Positions 43,601 through 51,250 of a DNA stretch of 64,000 nucleotides are shown here, piece after piece; positions within the stretch are counted from its first letter, which is position 1; the number at the start of each line of letters is the position of its first letter. The notes beneath the pieces were generated by a model, which was not told the DNA's origin, did not search any database, and worked only from the letters and a program-made list of their open reading frames with translations. The translations under genes were made by a program, and so were the position numbers. Source of the stretch: Sipunculus nudus (taxonomy: Eukaryota; Annelida; Sipuncula; Golfingiida; Sipunculidae). The stretch is taken from the NCBI GenBank assembly GCA_026874595.1, contig CM049307.1, positions 30,109,079-30,173,078 on the forward strand, given 5' to 3'.

Positions 43601-46600
43601 AACAACTAATCCATTGATCACAATGATTCTTTGCATGGATATTTGTCATATAATGTTTCATCAGTTTCTGCAGACTGGTGGCGCACCCTGTATTTGTTTT
43701 ATTTTTTACGATTTTTTTTCTCTATTTTTGAGACCTTAAAATATGCTGTCATCTGTTAACAGGGCACAAATCATCACAAATGGACCTAGAATCTTGTATC
43801 TTGACATGCAGGGAGGTCCATGAAAGTCTCCTTGGAAATCTAAATTTAGGTCTCTGTCACTTATATTGTTGGAGCTATGGGCTCAGAAGTACCGACCAGC
43901 ATAATGGAAAATTTGCTACAAAACCTCAAGTGTCTGAACAACTAATGCATTAATATCCATGATTATTTGCATAGATATTGGTCATGGAATGTTTTATCAG
44001 TTTCTGCAGACTGGTGTGCCATCTGTATTTTTCCAATTTTTTATGTTTTTTTGTCTCTCTGTTTTTTATATCTTTAAAGATGTGGTCGCCTGTTAACAGG
44101 GCGCAAATCGTAATGACTGGACCTAAAATTTTGTATCTTGACATGCAGGGAGGTCCATGAAAAGTCTCCTTGGAAACCTAAAATAAGGTCTTTTTTACCC
44201 ATATTCTCCAAGCAATGGAGCTTATGAATACCCCCCAGAATAATTGAAAATTTGATACCAAAGTAGTGCACAAATCATAACATTGGACCCAGAATCTTCA
44301 TACTTGACATCCTGAGAGTTCCTCCAAAGTTCTTCTCAGAAACCTGAAATTAAGTCACTGTGACCTATATTATCTGATTTATAGGCCATTATTGAACACC
44401 CCAGAAATAATGCAAAATACAAACAAATTGCTAGATTCCTCAGGAACAGCTGGATGGATTGTCATCAAATTTGGTGTGCTTAAGGGTCTTGATGAACTTG
44501 AGCTAATATGCATGAACTATGATGCCACCAACATTATCTTAATTAGCTGCCTGTGCAAGGACATGTTGTCAACATGCCAGTCGGCTGAGCATCATGACCC
44601 ATGGGTCACTTGTTTCTGTCAGTAATAATGCAGTTTTGCTGCTGTTTATTCATCTTTATGTATCAGTTATTTGTTTTGTTTATTTTAGCCACGTGATCGG
44701 ATGAAGGAGTTACAGCCAGTCCCCGAGGAACACACCATGGATTTCTCACCCAGCACAGCAAGCAGTGAAAAGAGTAACAAGGTATGACTGTAACCACTGA
44801 TTGAAAAATTAGAAATCAGTTCATCATGAAAGTCTGTTTAAGCAATTATTCATGACTTACAACTACAGGCTATGCAACATACAGCAATAAACAGTTAATA
44901 CCACTTTAACTTCGTTTTAATCAGTTAAAAATCTAAAAACTCCTTAATGATTTCAGTCCATTATTAATTTGACACAGTACTTTCAGGTCAGGTCTTTAAC
45001 ATTTTGTAGGAATCCTTTTAAAAGACATGAAAATACTATTTTACAAAAAAAATGACATCATTGTGAAATGTATGAACACTGAGACATGGTCTTTCAGAGC
45101 AAGGCTTCAGAATGATATAATTGCACTGGTTCATCTGCATACATGTTAGTAACACTCACTTGTACAGCTATACATTATTTAATTTCTTCCTTTCATTTCC
45201 ATTTTAAACATCTTTTGTACCTAGTAGATGTTCATGTAGAAATGTGAACTATGCAAAGGCTATAATTATATGAAAAAGCAGCATGAGAAATACCACAGAA
45301 AGATGTTCTATAAGTAAAATAATTTTCAGGAGCCAATTTGCATTCCATCTGGTCAGTTTGATGATGATGAAGCATTCCTAGTCACACGGGATGTTGGTGC
45401 TCTGCGGGACACGCTCAAAATGGGGTACCTGGGTTCTTCACCAAAGATAGCTGAACAAGTGATCAATGATGAGAACCAGGTGAACCTGGTCACCAACTCT
45501 AAAGAGTCCAGTCTGCATGAGATGAAAATGTATGTTGGGTTGACATCACTTTCTTTCTCTTTCTGTAAATATGATGTATGGTTTTTGTGTATCATGAAAC
45601 TGTGCAGAATACAGGCATCTAATTCATGGACTGCATATCCTTTGGGAATGATGATTTCCATATGTAAAGGTTTCATTGAAAAATGCTTGAAAATGTGTGG
45701 CAAACATTTGATTTTGATATATGCCTTTGAGTAACTTTAAATTTGTTTTACTAACATTTATTAATTTTATTTAAGAGTCTTAACATTAAAACCAAAAACA
45801 TAAACTGACTGCCTCAGAGAATCAGGTTTGGCAGTTTTAACAAAATGATACCATAGTTTGTATAGATAATATTTTATGATGGTTGTATATATAGAGATTC
45901 CCATGACCAATGACAGAGTAATAATTGTAACAAAAAATTTGTTTTCATAGGCCTCAGCTGCTTGAAGAGCAGTTTAAAGCAAAAGCTGAGAAGAAGCGAC
46001 TCCGGAGGGTGCTCAGAGATTTTGAAGATACCTTCTCGAAGCAGATGGGGAGGTAATAAAGTCCATAATATCATTAACCTTAAGTTTACATTCTCCATAC
46101 AGATAGGAAAATAGGAAAGTCGAAAAATTCATGAATCAAAGCTTACTTTGTATATTTAACAGCTAAATTTACTTCAGCTGAAAATTATTTTTTTAAGTTG
46201 TTCAATCTAGGCCATTTAATAGGTGATTGCCAATAAAGGATCAAATGTTTAAGGAATACTTATCAAATACCAAATGAGAATAGTTCTGATGTAAATTTCC
46301 TGCTTCAGTATTAACTGAAAAATAAACTGATATTAGCCAGTGACTGTGTTATCAGATCTGGCAGATTTCACTGCTTAACTGTGGATATATATTGCTAAAT
46401 TAGCCATTTTAAACTGATTTTACTGGCATATGTATATAGAAATAGGTTTAAAACTTCTGATACTGAATACAAGTAAAGTAATTTCCTTTGAAGGTTTTTC
46501 TGTGACACTTGGTTGTAACTTATACTTGATGCATATGTTAATATTGGATTTAGTTCAGTACTAATATACAATTTTGTGTTGTACAGACAAGTCATGAAGG

Positions 46601-47070
46601 AAGACAGGGCACCAATGGAAATAGAATATCAAGAATACAAGGTAAGTGGCCTGAACTGTATCATTACACTAGTGTATGTCAAAGCTACACTCCCTTAGAA
46701 AAAAATCATCTCAGTGACCACCCAATTGGTCATGTAACTCTCATGTTGAGCCCTCTATACATCTTCTTTAGGTTGTTTTATTGTTGCTATTGTGAAAGCT
46801 TTGATAATAAAAACATCAATAATTATAATGATTATTTACGTGATAGTAGTTGATGTATTGTATAATTTTCCTGACAGAGTCAAACCTTTCACAAATTTTT
46901 GTTTCTCACTGATTAGTTCTTTAAGACCTAGTTAATCTACGGTTTGAGTACAGCATTATTTTAAAGTGTATATATTGTACAATGTTTTAATTTCATTTCA
47001 GCAAATTAAGGCCAGAATAAAGCTCCTAGATGCCTTGATCTCCAAGCACGACACCACTATGGTCAACTGA
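10601..47070 (+). CDS. FAM13A: FAM13A-like RhoGAP protein, complete gene (28 coding exons)
   Basis: Predicted Rho-family GTPase-activating protein with a FAM13 C-terminus. Joining the 28 exons listed below gives an unbroken 1,004-residue frame, close to the length of vertebrate FAM13A (about 1,020). The RhoGAP domain spans about residues 20-220. The arginine finger is R60 in GLFRVNG, followed by K97 and R101 in LLKLFLRELP and N180 in FGPNLF, so catalysis looks possible. Then come a proline-rich SH3-ligand-like stretch (228-245), a conserved MVEKVI..HLFGE motif (327-345), an acidic region (about 468-500), an LDLSILHEH motif near 535, and three related FAM13-type repeats (669-715, 778-832, 938-1000) rich in predicted coiled coil. 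Introns carry many mobile elements. ATG 10601 is chosen because MERVKKI.SPL precedes the RhoGAP start much as in vertebrate long isoforms. However, the frame stays open upstream to a possible acceptor at 10,573, so further N-terminal coding sequence is not excluded. Family assignment is very secure; A versus B/C paralogy is not decidable here. Confidence 0.95.
10941..11940. mobile_element. 1,000-bp pogo/Tc1-mariner-like MITE in intron 1
   Basis: Perfect 13-bp terminal inverted repeats CAGTGAAACTCCT with related inner bases, flanked by TA on both sides (10,939-10,940 and 11,941-11,942). This is the target duplication of the Tc1/mariner/pogo group. Repeated GGACA-containing motifs occur just inside both ends. 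No transposase frame remains. The right-hand 82 bp (11,859-11,940) form an inverted repeat by themselves, so an alternative reading is a small foldback element plus a solo left end. Confidence 0.75.
11943..13391. other. Remainder of intron 1
   Basis: AT-rich intronic DNA with no recognised exon or repeat. It ends in the acceptor GTTTTTTGTAG. Confidence 0.5.
13392..13486 (+). CDS. FAM13A: FAM13A exon 2 (RhoGAP start)
   Basis: Residues 20-51, opening the RhoGAP domain with YFGVHLEELAKRE and VPLLVRRVCQYIE. Acceptor TTTTTTGTAG, donor GTGAGT, leaves phase 1. Confidence 0.93.
13487..15404. other. Intron 2
   Basis: AT-rich, with no exon-like or repeat structure that I can support. Confidence 0.6.
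15405..15614 (+). CDS. FAM13A: FAM13A exon 3 (arginine finger)
   Basis: Residues 52-121. Contains GLFRVNGNV with arginine finger R60, and GLLKLFLRELPDAVIP with conserved K97 and R101. Acceptor TCATTTCAG, donor GTAGGT, phase 1. Confidence 0.95.
16410..16593 (+). CDS. FAM13A: FAM13A exon 4 (RhoGAP core)
   Basis: Residues 122-182. Contains LPEPNYSLLKYLCHFLVKV and GIVFGPNLF, with the conserved RhoGAP asparagine N180. Acceptor TTGGTTTCAG, donor GTCAGT, phase 2. The open frame upstream of 16,410 is intron read-through. Confidence 0.95.
16594..21623. other. Intron 4 (5 kb)
   Basis: Apart from the Helitron-like element at 18.6-19.4 kb it holds AT-rich unique sequence. No additional exon with consistent phase was found. 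The acceptor is TTTGTTTGTAG. Confidence 0.6.
18625..19436 (+). mobile_element. Helitron-like non-autonomous element with ~180-bp tandem core (older copy)
   Basis: Starts at ATGCCCCGGCC, immediately followed by a hairpin GCCCCGGCCAC/GTGGCCGGCGC. It contains about four tandem units whose TTTTTTTTCGCAATGC-type starts fall near 18,702, 18,884, 19,063 and 19,243 (period about 180 bp). It ends with GGTGGGGGCAT and ATCCAG. Its terminal hairpin is decayed. It is the same family as 38,809-39,813. Confidence 0.75.
21624..21756 (+). CDS. FAM13A: FAM13A exon 5 (RhoGAP C-terminal part)
   Basis: Residues 183-227, CAAGLAGLSDQGVTNQIVKR then FITDYNALFLEEGE, closing the RhoGAP fold. Donor GTCAGT, phase 0. Confidence 0.92.
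22030..22200 (+). mobile_element. Degenerate tRNA-derived SINE
   Basis: TTTGAGTGGTAA resembles a pol III A box and GATTTGATCCCCGG a B box, about 35 bp apart. They are followed by GGTGGTTTTTCTCTGGATTC-like sequence that recalls a central domain common in marine-animal SINEs of the V-SINE/Nin type. The 3' tail is not delimited. This is called from motif memory only. Confidence 0.4.
22604..22687 (+). CDS. FAM13A: FAM13A exon 6 (proline-rich)
   Basis: Residues 228-255, with KGSPPPPRPPPPV, a likely SH3- or EVH1-domain ligand. Acceptor TTATTCAG, donor GTGAGA, phase 0 at both ends. Confidence 0.85.
23212..23232 (+). CDS. FAM13A: FAM13A exon 7 (21-nt microexon)
   Basis: Encodes LVFANKK. Strong acceptor (TTTTTCTGTTCAG), donor GTAACC, phase 0 on both sides, so it can be included or skipped without frame change. 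Support is from splice signals and phase only. Confidence 0.55.
23747..23880 (+). CDS. FAM13A: FAM13A exon 8
   Basis: Residues 263-306, polar and Ser/Thr-rich with SPRLSDEEAMDT and SQSPFVLD, a shape conserved in FAM13 proteins (SPF motif). Acceptor CTTTATAG, donor GTAGGA, phase 2. Confidence 0.88.
24347..24403 (+). CDS. FAM13A: FAM13A exon 9
   Basis: Residues 307-325, DRSEASAVPTPRVSAAVAE. The acceptor GTTGTAG is weak; the donor is consensus GTAAGT. Phase 2. Confidence 0.8.
24535..24704. mobile_element. 170-bp pogo-like MITE
   Basis: Inverted termini CATTAAAACCTC and GAGGTTTTACTG, with TA immediately left (24,533-24,534) and TG in place of TA on the right. The interior GAGGACCACC-type motifs resemble those of the 10.9 kb element. 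Confidence 0.55.
25081..25095 (+). CDS. FAM13A: Candidate FAM13A 15-nt microexon
   Basis: GTTCTCATCACCAAG lies between a TACACCAG acceptor and a perfect GTAAGT donor. It enters and leaves in the phase shared by exons 9 and 10, so inclusion would insert five residues (FSSPR in place of the junction) just before the conserved MVEKVI motif. It is not counted in the 1,004-residue model. Confidence 0.45.
25741..25848. repeat. Three-copy ~40-bp tandem repeat
   Basis: GCTTAATAACAGCTGAG recurs at 25,751, 25,791 and 25,830, separated by T-rich GTTTTTTTTGTGGGG blocks. Intronic. Its reverse frame gives a repetitive peptide that I do not regard as a gene. Confidence 0.9.
25849..27166. other. Intron 9, distal part
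   Basis: AT-rich intronic DNA with no recognised repeat or exon. Confidence 0.5.
27167..27264 (+). CDS. FAM13A: FAM13A exon 10 (HLF motif)
   Basis: Residues 326-358, MVEKVISSSVQEHLFGE followed by acidic SEDEISEEDS. The HLF-containing helix is a conserved FAM13 signature. Acceptor GTGTCAG, donor GTAAAC, phase 1. Confidence 0.92.
27663..27726 (+). CDS. FAM13A: FAM13A exon 11
   Basis: Residues 359-379, NAVKNYETEGHGVQRMTIDD. Acceptor TTGTTCCAG, donor GTGAGT, phase 2. Confidence 0.8.
28090..28203 (+). CDS. FAM13A: FAM13A exon 12
   Basis: Residues 380-417, with SISRPVPKPRLKKPTTPKE, a basic proline-rich PxPR segment that could bind an SH3 domain. Acceptor AATTTTCAG, donor GTATGT, phase 2. Confidence 0.85.
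28530..28596 (+). CDS. FAM13A: FAM13A exon 13
   Basis: Residues 418-440, a short polar acidic segment (SECDEPVLSVTETAM). Acceptor ATCTTTCAG, donor GTGAGT, phase 0. Confidence 0.82.
28826..29150 (+). CDS. FAM13A: FAM13A exon 14 (acidic, LDLS motif)
   Basis: Largest exon, residues 441-548. A PKPLPSRRS basic-proline segment is followed by a strongly acidic run (EIDDSEEDQEDSE) and then FVPPLDLSILHEH, a FAM13-conserved motif. Acceptor is ATACAG, donor GTAGGT, phase 1. Codon use is more GC-rich than the surrounding DNA. Confidence 0.92.
29557..29674 (+). CDS. FAM13A: FAM13A exon 15
   Basis: Residues 549-587, DPIPAVQGPSLAVQK then YKEDPEEVVLSPR, matching the FAM13 (D)P.LSPR pattern, with a lysine-rich end. 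Acceptor GTTTATAG, donor GTAAGT, phase 2. Confidence 0.9.
29675..30991. other. Intron 15
   Basis: AT-rich with a short TA run at about 30,110-30,126. No repeat family or exon recognised. Confidence 0.5.
30992..31063 (+). CDS. FAM13A: FAM13A exon 16 (72-nt cassette candidate)
   Basis: Residues 588-611, KPLTLPACEDTLSPSAFRVV then GFTFR. Acceptor CTCCTACCCAG, donor GTGACA, phase 2 in and out, so optional inclusion keeps the frame. Not conserved in any FAM13 that I recall. Confidence 0.55.
31064..33436. other. Intron 16
   Basis: AT-rich. A locally GC-richer patch at about 31,740-32,040 contains open frames on both strands but none with splice signals in a usable phase. Otherwise nothing seen. 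Confidence 0.5.
33437..33541 (+). CDS. FAM13A: FAM13A exon 17 (105-nt cassette candidate)
   Basis: Residues 612-646, PASFIQEVSHIYNEELNDHQ and onward. Pyrimidine-rich acceptor CCCCCCACAG, donor GTAGGG, phase 2 in and out. The donor is non-ideal. An alternative donor GTCAGT after FIQE would break the phase to the next exon. Confidence 0.5.
34362..34426 (+). CDS. FAM13A: FAM13A exon 18
   Basis: Residues 647-668, GHRTSADEHTLHLKMLHKRL, starting the coiled-coil region before FAM13 repeat 1. Acceptor TGTGTTTCAG, donor GTAAGT, phase 1. Confidence 0.9.
34978..35060 (+). CDS. FAM13A: Candidate alternative last exon of FAM13A
   Basis: After a strong pyrimidine-rich acceptor (ending CTAATTGCAG), a frame compatible with the exon 18 phase runs 27 codons to TAA at 35,058-35,060. 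Use of this exon would give a protein ending shortly after residue 668, keeping RhoGAP but losing the FAM13 repeats. The stop overlaps a poly(A) signal. The open frame is short enough to arise by chance. Confidence 0.3.
35059..35064 (+). terminator. Candidate intronic poly(A) signal
   Basis: AATAAA overlaps the stop codon of the candidate alternative last exon, with T/G-rich sequence about 15-25 bases downstream. Confidence 0.3.
35284..35342 (+). CDS. FAM13A: FAM13A exon 19 (FAM13 repeat 1)
   Basis: Residues 669-688, MLKKKIKQFEENFEEQHGYK, a hallmark FAM13 sequence. Acceptor TTGAAAG after a T-rich tract, donor GTAAGT, phase 0. Confidence 0.95.
35852..35933 (+). CDS. FAM13A: FAM13A exon 20 (FAM13 repeat 1, second half)
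   Basis: Residues 689-715, PSHSDKVGTPEIRKILLDLT then KTRKEIK; PSHSDK is nearly invariant in the family. Acceptor TTTCTTTCAG, donor GTGAGT, phase 1. Confidence 0.96.
36571..36755 (+). CDS. FAM13A: FAM13A exon 21
   Basis: Residues 716-777, QLKEEVEAERYMPDALTPSQ and then a helical MDQALHKMLHTLQEKRQ..RP segment matching the conserved L..LQ.KR....RP pattern. Acceptor TTTTTCAG, donor GTGAGT, phase 0. Confidence 0.94.
36756..37999. other. Intron 21
   Basis: AT-rich, nothing recognisable. Confidence 0.5.
38000..38083 (+). CDS. FAM13A: FAM13A exon 22 (FAM13 repeat 2)
   Basis: Residues 778-805, MSMEQIKEEKLAVQKALLHF then ESIHGRP, an almost diagnostic FAM13 sequence. Acceptor TTTCCAG, donor GTAAGT, phase 0. 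Confidence 0.96.
38809..39813 (+). mobile_element. Helitron-like non-autonomous element with five ~180-bp tandem units
   Basis: Perfect 11-bp inverted repeats ATGCCCCCGCC (38,809-38,819) and GGCGGGGGCAT (39,780-39,790), a left hairpin at 38,811-38,835, and a right hairpin TGTGTCG/CGACACA (39,792-39,808) followed by TCTAG and then T. The core has tandem units starting near 38,899, 39,080, 39,260, 39,429 and 39,609, each with CAATGCCTGCAGATA and TTGACCTACTTTTGA. No target duplication is evident. Subterminal inverted repeats, a CTAG end and a satellite-like core fit Helitron/Helentron-derived elements known in bivalves. The class is inference, since no helicase is present. Confidence 0.7.
40499..40520. 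repeat. Poly-C tract
   Basis: About 22 consecutive C within the family B copy, at the position equivalent to the 4044-4058 tract. Confidence 0.95.
42910..42990 (+). CDS. FAM13A: FAM13A exon 23 (FAM13 repeat 2, second half)
   Basis: Residues 806-832, SNKAEKELMKPVYDRYRTVK then RMLAKPW; MKP.YDRYR.VK is a family signature. Acceptor TCATTACAG, donor GTGAGT, phase 0. Confidence 0.96.
43376..44612 (+). repeat. Second family E repeat copy
   Basis: Units spaced about 340 bp (ACAGGGCACAAATC-type segments near 43,420, 43,760, 44,096, with a partial one at 44,267). The right end carries CATGACCCATGGGTCACTTGT-like sequence at 44,591-44,612. The left hairpin is missing. Lies in intron 23. Confidence 0.75.
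44689..44781 (+). CDS. FAM13A: FAM13A exon 24
   Basis: Residues 833-863, PRDRMKELQPVPEEHTMDFS and a Ser-rich end. Acceptor TTATTTTAG, donor GTATGA, phase 0. The segment corresponds to the variable linker after FAM13 repeat 2. Confidence 0.85.
45330..45529 (+). CDS. FAM13A: FAM13A exon 25
   Basis: Residues 864-929. Includes FDDDEAFLVTRD, similar in place to a conserved F.DD.D motif of vertebrate FAM13, and SSLHEMKMPQLLEEQF into the next exon. Acceptor ATTTTCAG, donor GTATGT, phase 2. Confidence 0.9.
45951..46052 (+). CDS. FAM13A: FAM13A exon 26 (FAM13 repeat 3)
   Basis: Residues 930-963, LLEEQFKAKAEKKRLRRVLR then DFEDTFSKQMG, strongly conserved in the family. Acceptor TTTTCATAG, donor GTAATA, phase 2. 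Confidence 0.95.
46587..46641 (+). CDS. FAM13A: FAM13A exon 27
   Basis: Residues 964-982, QVMKEDRAPMEIEYQEYK, matching the R.PM..EY.EYK family pattern. Acceptor GTTGTACAG, donor GTAAGT, phase 0. Confidence 0.95.
47002..47070 (+). CDS. FAM13A: FAM13A exon 28 (stop codon)
   Basis: Residues 983-1004, QIKARIKLLDALISKHDTTM then VN and TGA at 47,068-47,070. The I.ISK.D ending is where vertebrate FAM13A also ends. Acceptor TTCATTTCAG. Confidence 0.97.
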   Translation, partial: QIKARIKLLDALISKHDTTMVN

Positions 47071-47573
47071 CCAAGAAAATGTGTAGAATGAGATGTGTGA
47101 ATGTGTTAATTTTGATTACTGAGTCTTGTGTGGAACCAGATGTTGCTTTGTCTGTGTGTGTATGTTCCAGATGGGTTTGACTAATATAAGTAGCGAATAT
47201 AGGACACATGGTAGTTTCCTGATTAATCATAAGGCCCTGATCATACTGGATGTGGGTACACCATGTCACAGTGGGATTCATAATACAATTTTCTGACATA
47301 TGATCCTGTCAGTTATAAGTTATATGCCTGTATATAAAGAATGTGACAGATTTCACTGTCATTTTATTTTATTTTCTGTAAATTACTATTCATTTTATCA
47401 TCTTGAGCATCAATGATGAAAATAAGGGGAATTGCTATCCCGTCATGCACCAAGTTGATGTGTATATTGTGATTTTCTTATATGGAGAATGAGGCATGTG
47501 GTATCGTGTCATATTGGGCTGCATACAGTATGAGCAGCTCCTCATGTTGGGGGCTTATATTAAAACAGATACA

Positions 47574-47579
47574 AATAAA
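47574..47579 (+). terminator. First candidate poly(A) signal after the FAM13A stop
   Basis: AATAAA 504 bases after the stop codon. It would give the shortest 3' UTR; later signals would give longer ones. Confidence 0.4.
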
Positions 47580-48859
47580 CAAAGAATACTCGTTAGCCTT
47601 ATCATCACAAGCCATTTGATCAAGCACCTGTTTTTTTTTTCACTGTAATTGTGTTTATCATTACTATTTATTTAAATTGCTGTTACCTGCCATGCCTTCA
47701 TACAAATGTCACCATACATAAGGTTAAAGGGACTGTTATACTTCCAGTTGTTTGAAGTTTATGTTCTTATTTTATTGACTTTATAACGTCACTTTTCTGA
47801 AGTGTTATGTTTATCTAAGCACATTTTAAATGTACTTGACCACTGTGAAAGTAAAAGTGTGATAGATGCATGGGAGTGGATGTAGAGAAACATAATTGTT
47901 GTATCCCATGTATTGGGGATGAACTATTGATCATGTAAGTGCCATTGAAATACTTATCTGCGATGATTGTATATGAATAGAGTAAGTGCCGATGATGTAC
48001 AGCACAATCACTTTATTGGTTTCTTGTTCAGCTTGACGGATTATGATTGGATCCAGCGTTTAAGTGCAGAGCCTCAGTGACTCACTGTATTCATGTTATT
48101 ACTTGTTAATTTCACTAGTATCATCTTTGTTAATGGGCCTGTCTTTTTTCATTAATTGCAAATCTTTGCAGGAAACACCTGTGTTACACCTGGGTTGTCA
48201 TTTTCTTTCATACATTCCTGAGGTCACAGAGTACAATAAACATGTAGTACATAAAAATACAGTCATGGTGATAACAGATATTATAGGCATTTGCATTTAT
48301 ACTTGTTAGAGCTTGTGATACTTGTAAACAACAGGATCTGTATTCAGTATTATGTAGTGTATTATAAATGAAAATATATCTTGAATGAAAAGCACCATTT
48401 CATTCTTAGAAACATTTCAGTCCAGTATGTACAGAGGGTATAGATACAGTACATTTTTTTCACTGAGTAGAAAATTCACAATATAAAATATTTGGAACAT
48501 GTTTGTAAAATAATTTATCTGGATATTTTCTGATGTGCCAACTGTATGTAGCAGATGAAAAAAGTCATGTCATATACCACAGGATTGTACACTGAGCTCT
48601 GAAGGCTTATATAATGTACACTCTAAGACAAAACAAATTTACATAATATCTTAAATACCAATGTGCAGTGTATTCAGAGATACCATTCCTGATGAAAGTT
48701 TTACACATGCCTGACATCACACTGAAAACATTTAAAAACTTATTATCTCCTTGCATTACAAGTCAGCTGTATAAAATGCTCTTGCACATTCTGAGTATGT
48801 ATTACAAAATTTACCACCCTTAGTTTTAAAAAGAAATTGTAATATTGCTATTACATCAC

Positions 48860-49370
48860 GTTGTACATGATCCATACATTCTTATGGTCCAGTCTTCACA
48901 TCATTAGTATACCTAATCCATACATAAGTATATGTATCCATACATTATATGCGAAGTACACACTTTCCATACATGACATCATAAAGTACACATGATCCAT
49001 ACATCACTTGTTTTATATGCTTCATCCATACATGACAGTACACATCATCACATCTAAGTACCCATCCATATATCACATATGAAGTATATAGGACTCATCC
49101 ATCACACTAAGTACACATTTTTACATCACTCAACAGGTATATGATTCATAAACAGCATCATAAGTACATATGATCCATATGTCACGCCACAAGTATATGT
49201 ACACATGATCCATACATCACACTATATGTACATGTACACATAGTCCACACATCATACTGTATGTACATGTACACATGGTCCACCCATCATACTGTATGTA
49301 CATATGATCCATACATCATACTACATATAATCCATTCATCAAGTGATCAGTATACTAGATCCATAAGTAC
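48860..49370. repeat. Degenerate minisatellite (GATCCATACATCA-type units)
   Basis: Roughly a dozen imperfect copies of a 30-50 bp unit containing AAGTACACATGATCCATACA-like sequence. The pattern is visible as repeated CCATACAT and GTACACAT words. Spacing is irregular, so period and copy number are approximate. Confidence 0.7.
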
Positions 49371-51250
49371 ATATGGGCAAGAATGCCTGGTACATTACTG
49401 CTCATCTTTAGTACCGGTAATACTGCTTGCGACATGCACCCCAGTATAGGCAAGTTGTTGTACTCTTTTGCATCCTGATTGCAGATTGACAAAGCAGTGT
49501 GTCATAAATTGTACACTGGTAATTGTTTGTGACAACACAAGCACATTGTAGTTAAAGTGACATTAATGTCATAATAGATTTATTTTATTGTATAGCTGGC
49601 TGTATAACAGAAATAGGGTTGCTGTTTGCTTGTTATCTTGTATATTTCGATACCAGTCATATTATAATGTATAATCAACAGTATTTTAGTGATATTTGCT
49701 TGTTTATTGTGTATCTGTAATAGTTCATTTTGATAAAATAAAAGCATCCCAGGAAATGTCCTGCACAAATGTTTTTACCAAATTCACAGTACAAATATTC
49801 CTGTACAGCAGGGTGGGGCTTGGTTACATAAACTAGAAACCAAACTTCATGATGTATCTTGGTCAAGCTTCAGTCATGTTCCAAGAAAAGGGCATTTATA
49901 GCGGTGCTTGGTAGGAATGTACCATGCACTATTAACATTAGGTAACATTTATTCAATGTGTAGATTATAAAAACTTTGTGTCCTGACTTGACATGCAATA
50001 ATTGTCAGGGGATAACCATGATACTTTGTATCATAAATTGTATTTGTGCTCAATAGCTTTTACATTTTATTGTAACTATTATCATAATTTTTCTTACAAC
50101 TGAGATATTAACATGATAATTAAGTGATATAAAGCTCTGCTGTGTATTATATATTAGTTGTTTTATTTGAACGCCACACCCTTGTAAACAGCTTAATGGA
50201 AGAATCTGAAGCAATTTTTAAAGTGCTCATTCAGACAATTTCTTTTATATTTTACGTATGGTTGTGTATATGGAACAGCACTCTTGAGTATTTTGGCCAG
50301 ACATATTATCCTCTCTACCTGGAAATTAAATAATTTAAAGTTTTCTTTTAATGCTTCAAGTTGAGTGCATTACAAAGTTTATGATCATTTTTCAACATTT
50401 TGTCTAATATTCACGTATTGCTTTCTTATTTGCATTCAGGTAAAATCAAAACATGGGTAGATGTTTATGTCACATTAACAATACTAATTGTCTCAAGTTG
50501 AGTCATCAGTACGGTATAATCATAGATATAACAGTCATCTAATAATAAGGCTATGGACCAAAGATAAAAACACCAGTCTAGGGGATTGCAAATCACATCT
50601 TCACCTTACTTTTCCCCATATCATGAATCTGTGTTTGCACAAATATATAAACTATTCGCACCACGTCACATACACAACAGTTTTCATTGCATACAATAGG
50701 AAATTTATCACATTGCATGATATATACCATACATTGCATGTGATATAACATACATATTCACGTGATGTATTATGTCTGTTTTGGTATTTTTGTATGATGC
50801 CGTCCACTGTGTATATATAATGTGTATATTTATATTTTTTTAATCACCTTAGTGGTGATATGTACTCGTGCTTTACAAATGCACATTAACACACACACAC
50901 GTATGTATGAGGGTGTGGAACAGCTGTGTTTTGTAAGATCTTGTATTAATTAGAAGGTTAAATTAAGTCATGATGATGATCTTTCATATTATACACAAAG
51001 GGACAGGTAGCATCCCGTTGTTATTATGCCGCACTGTCTCGTGTTTTACTAGCTATCATAACCGCAGATGTTTTGTATATTATCGCTGTATATATGTTAA
51101 AACGAACCTGCAGATCATCAGTGTGTAACTGTGTATACTGTGTATAATATTTATAGATGGCTGGTGACACTGGCCCAGGTCACAGCTCATGTACAGAAAT
51201 ACCTGTCTGTAATGTAACATCCACACTTTAATAAATCAACTGGACCTTGT

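Larger units (their letters stand above)
47071..51250 (+). other. Probable 3' UTR and downstream flank of FAM13A
   Basis: AT-rich DNA without coding features. Poly(A) signals AATAAA occur at 47,574-47,579, 49,737-49,742 and 51,230-51,235, so the transcript end cannot be fixed from sequence. A minisatellite lies inside. Confidence 0.5.
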
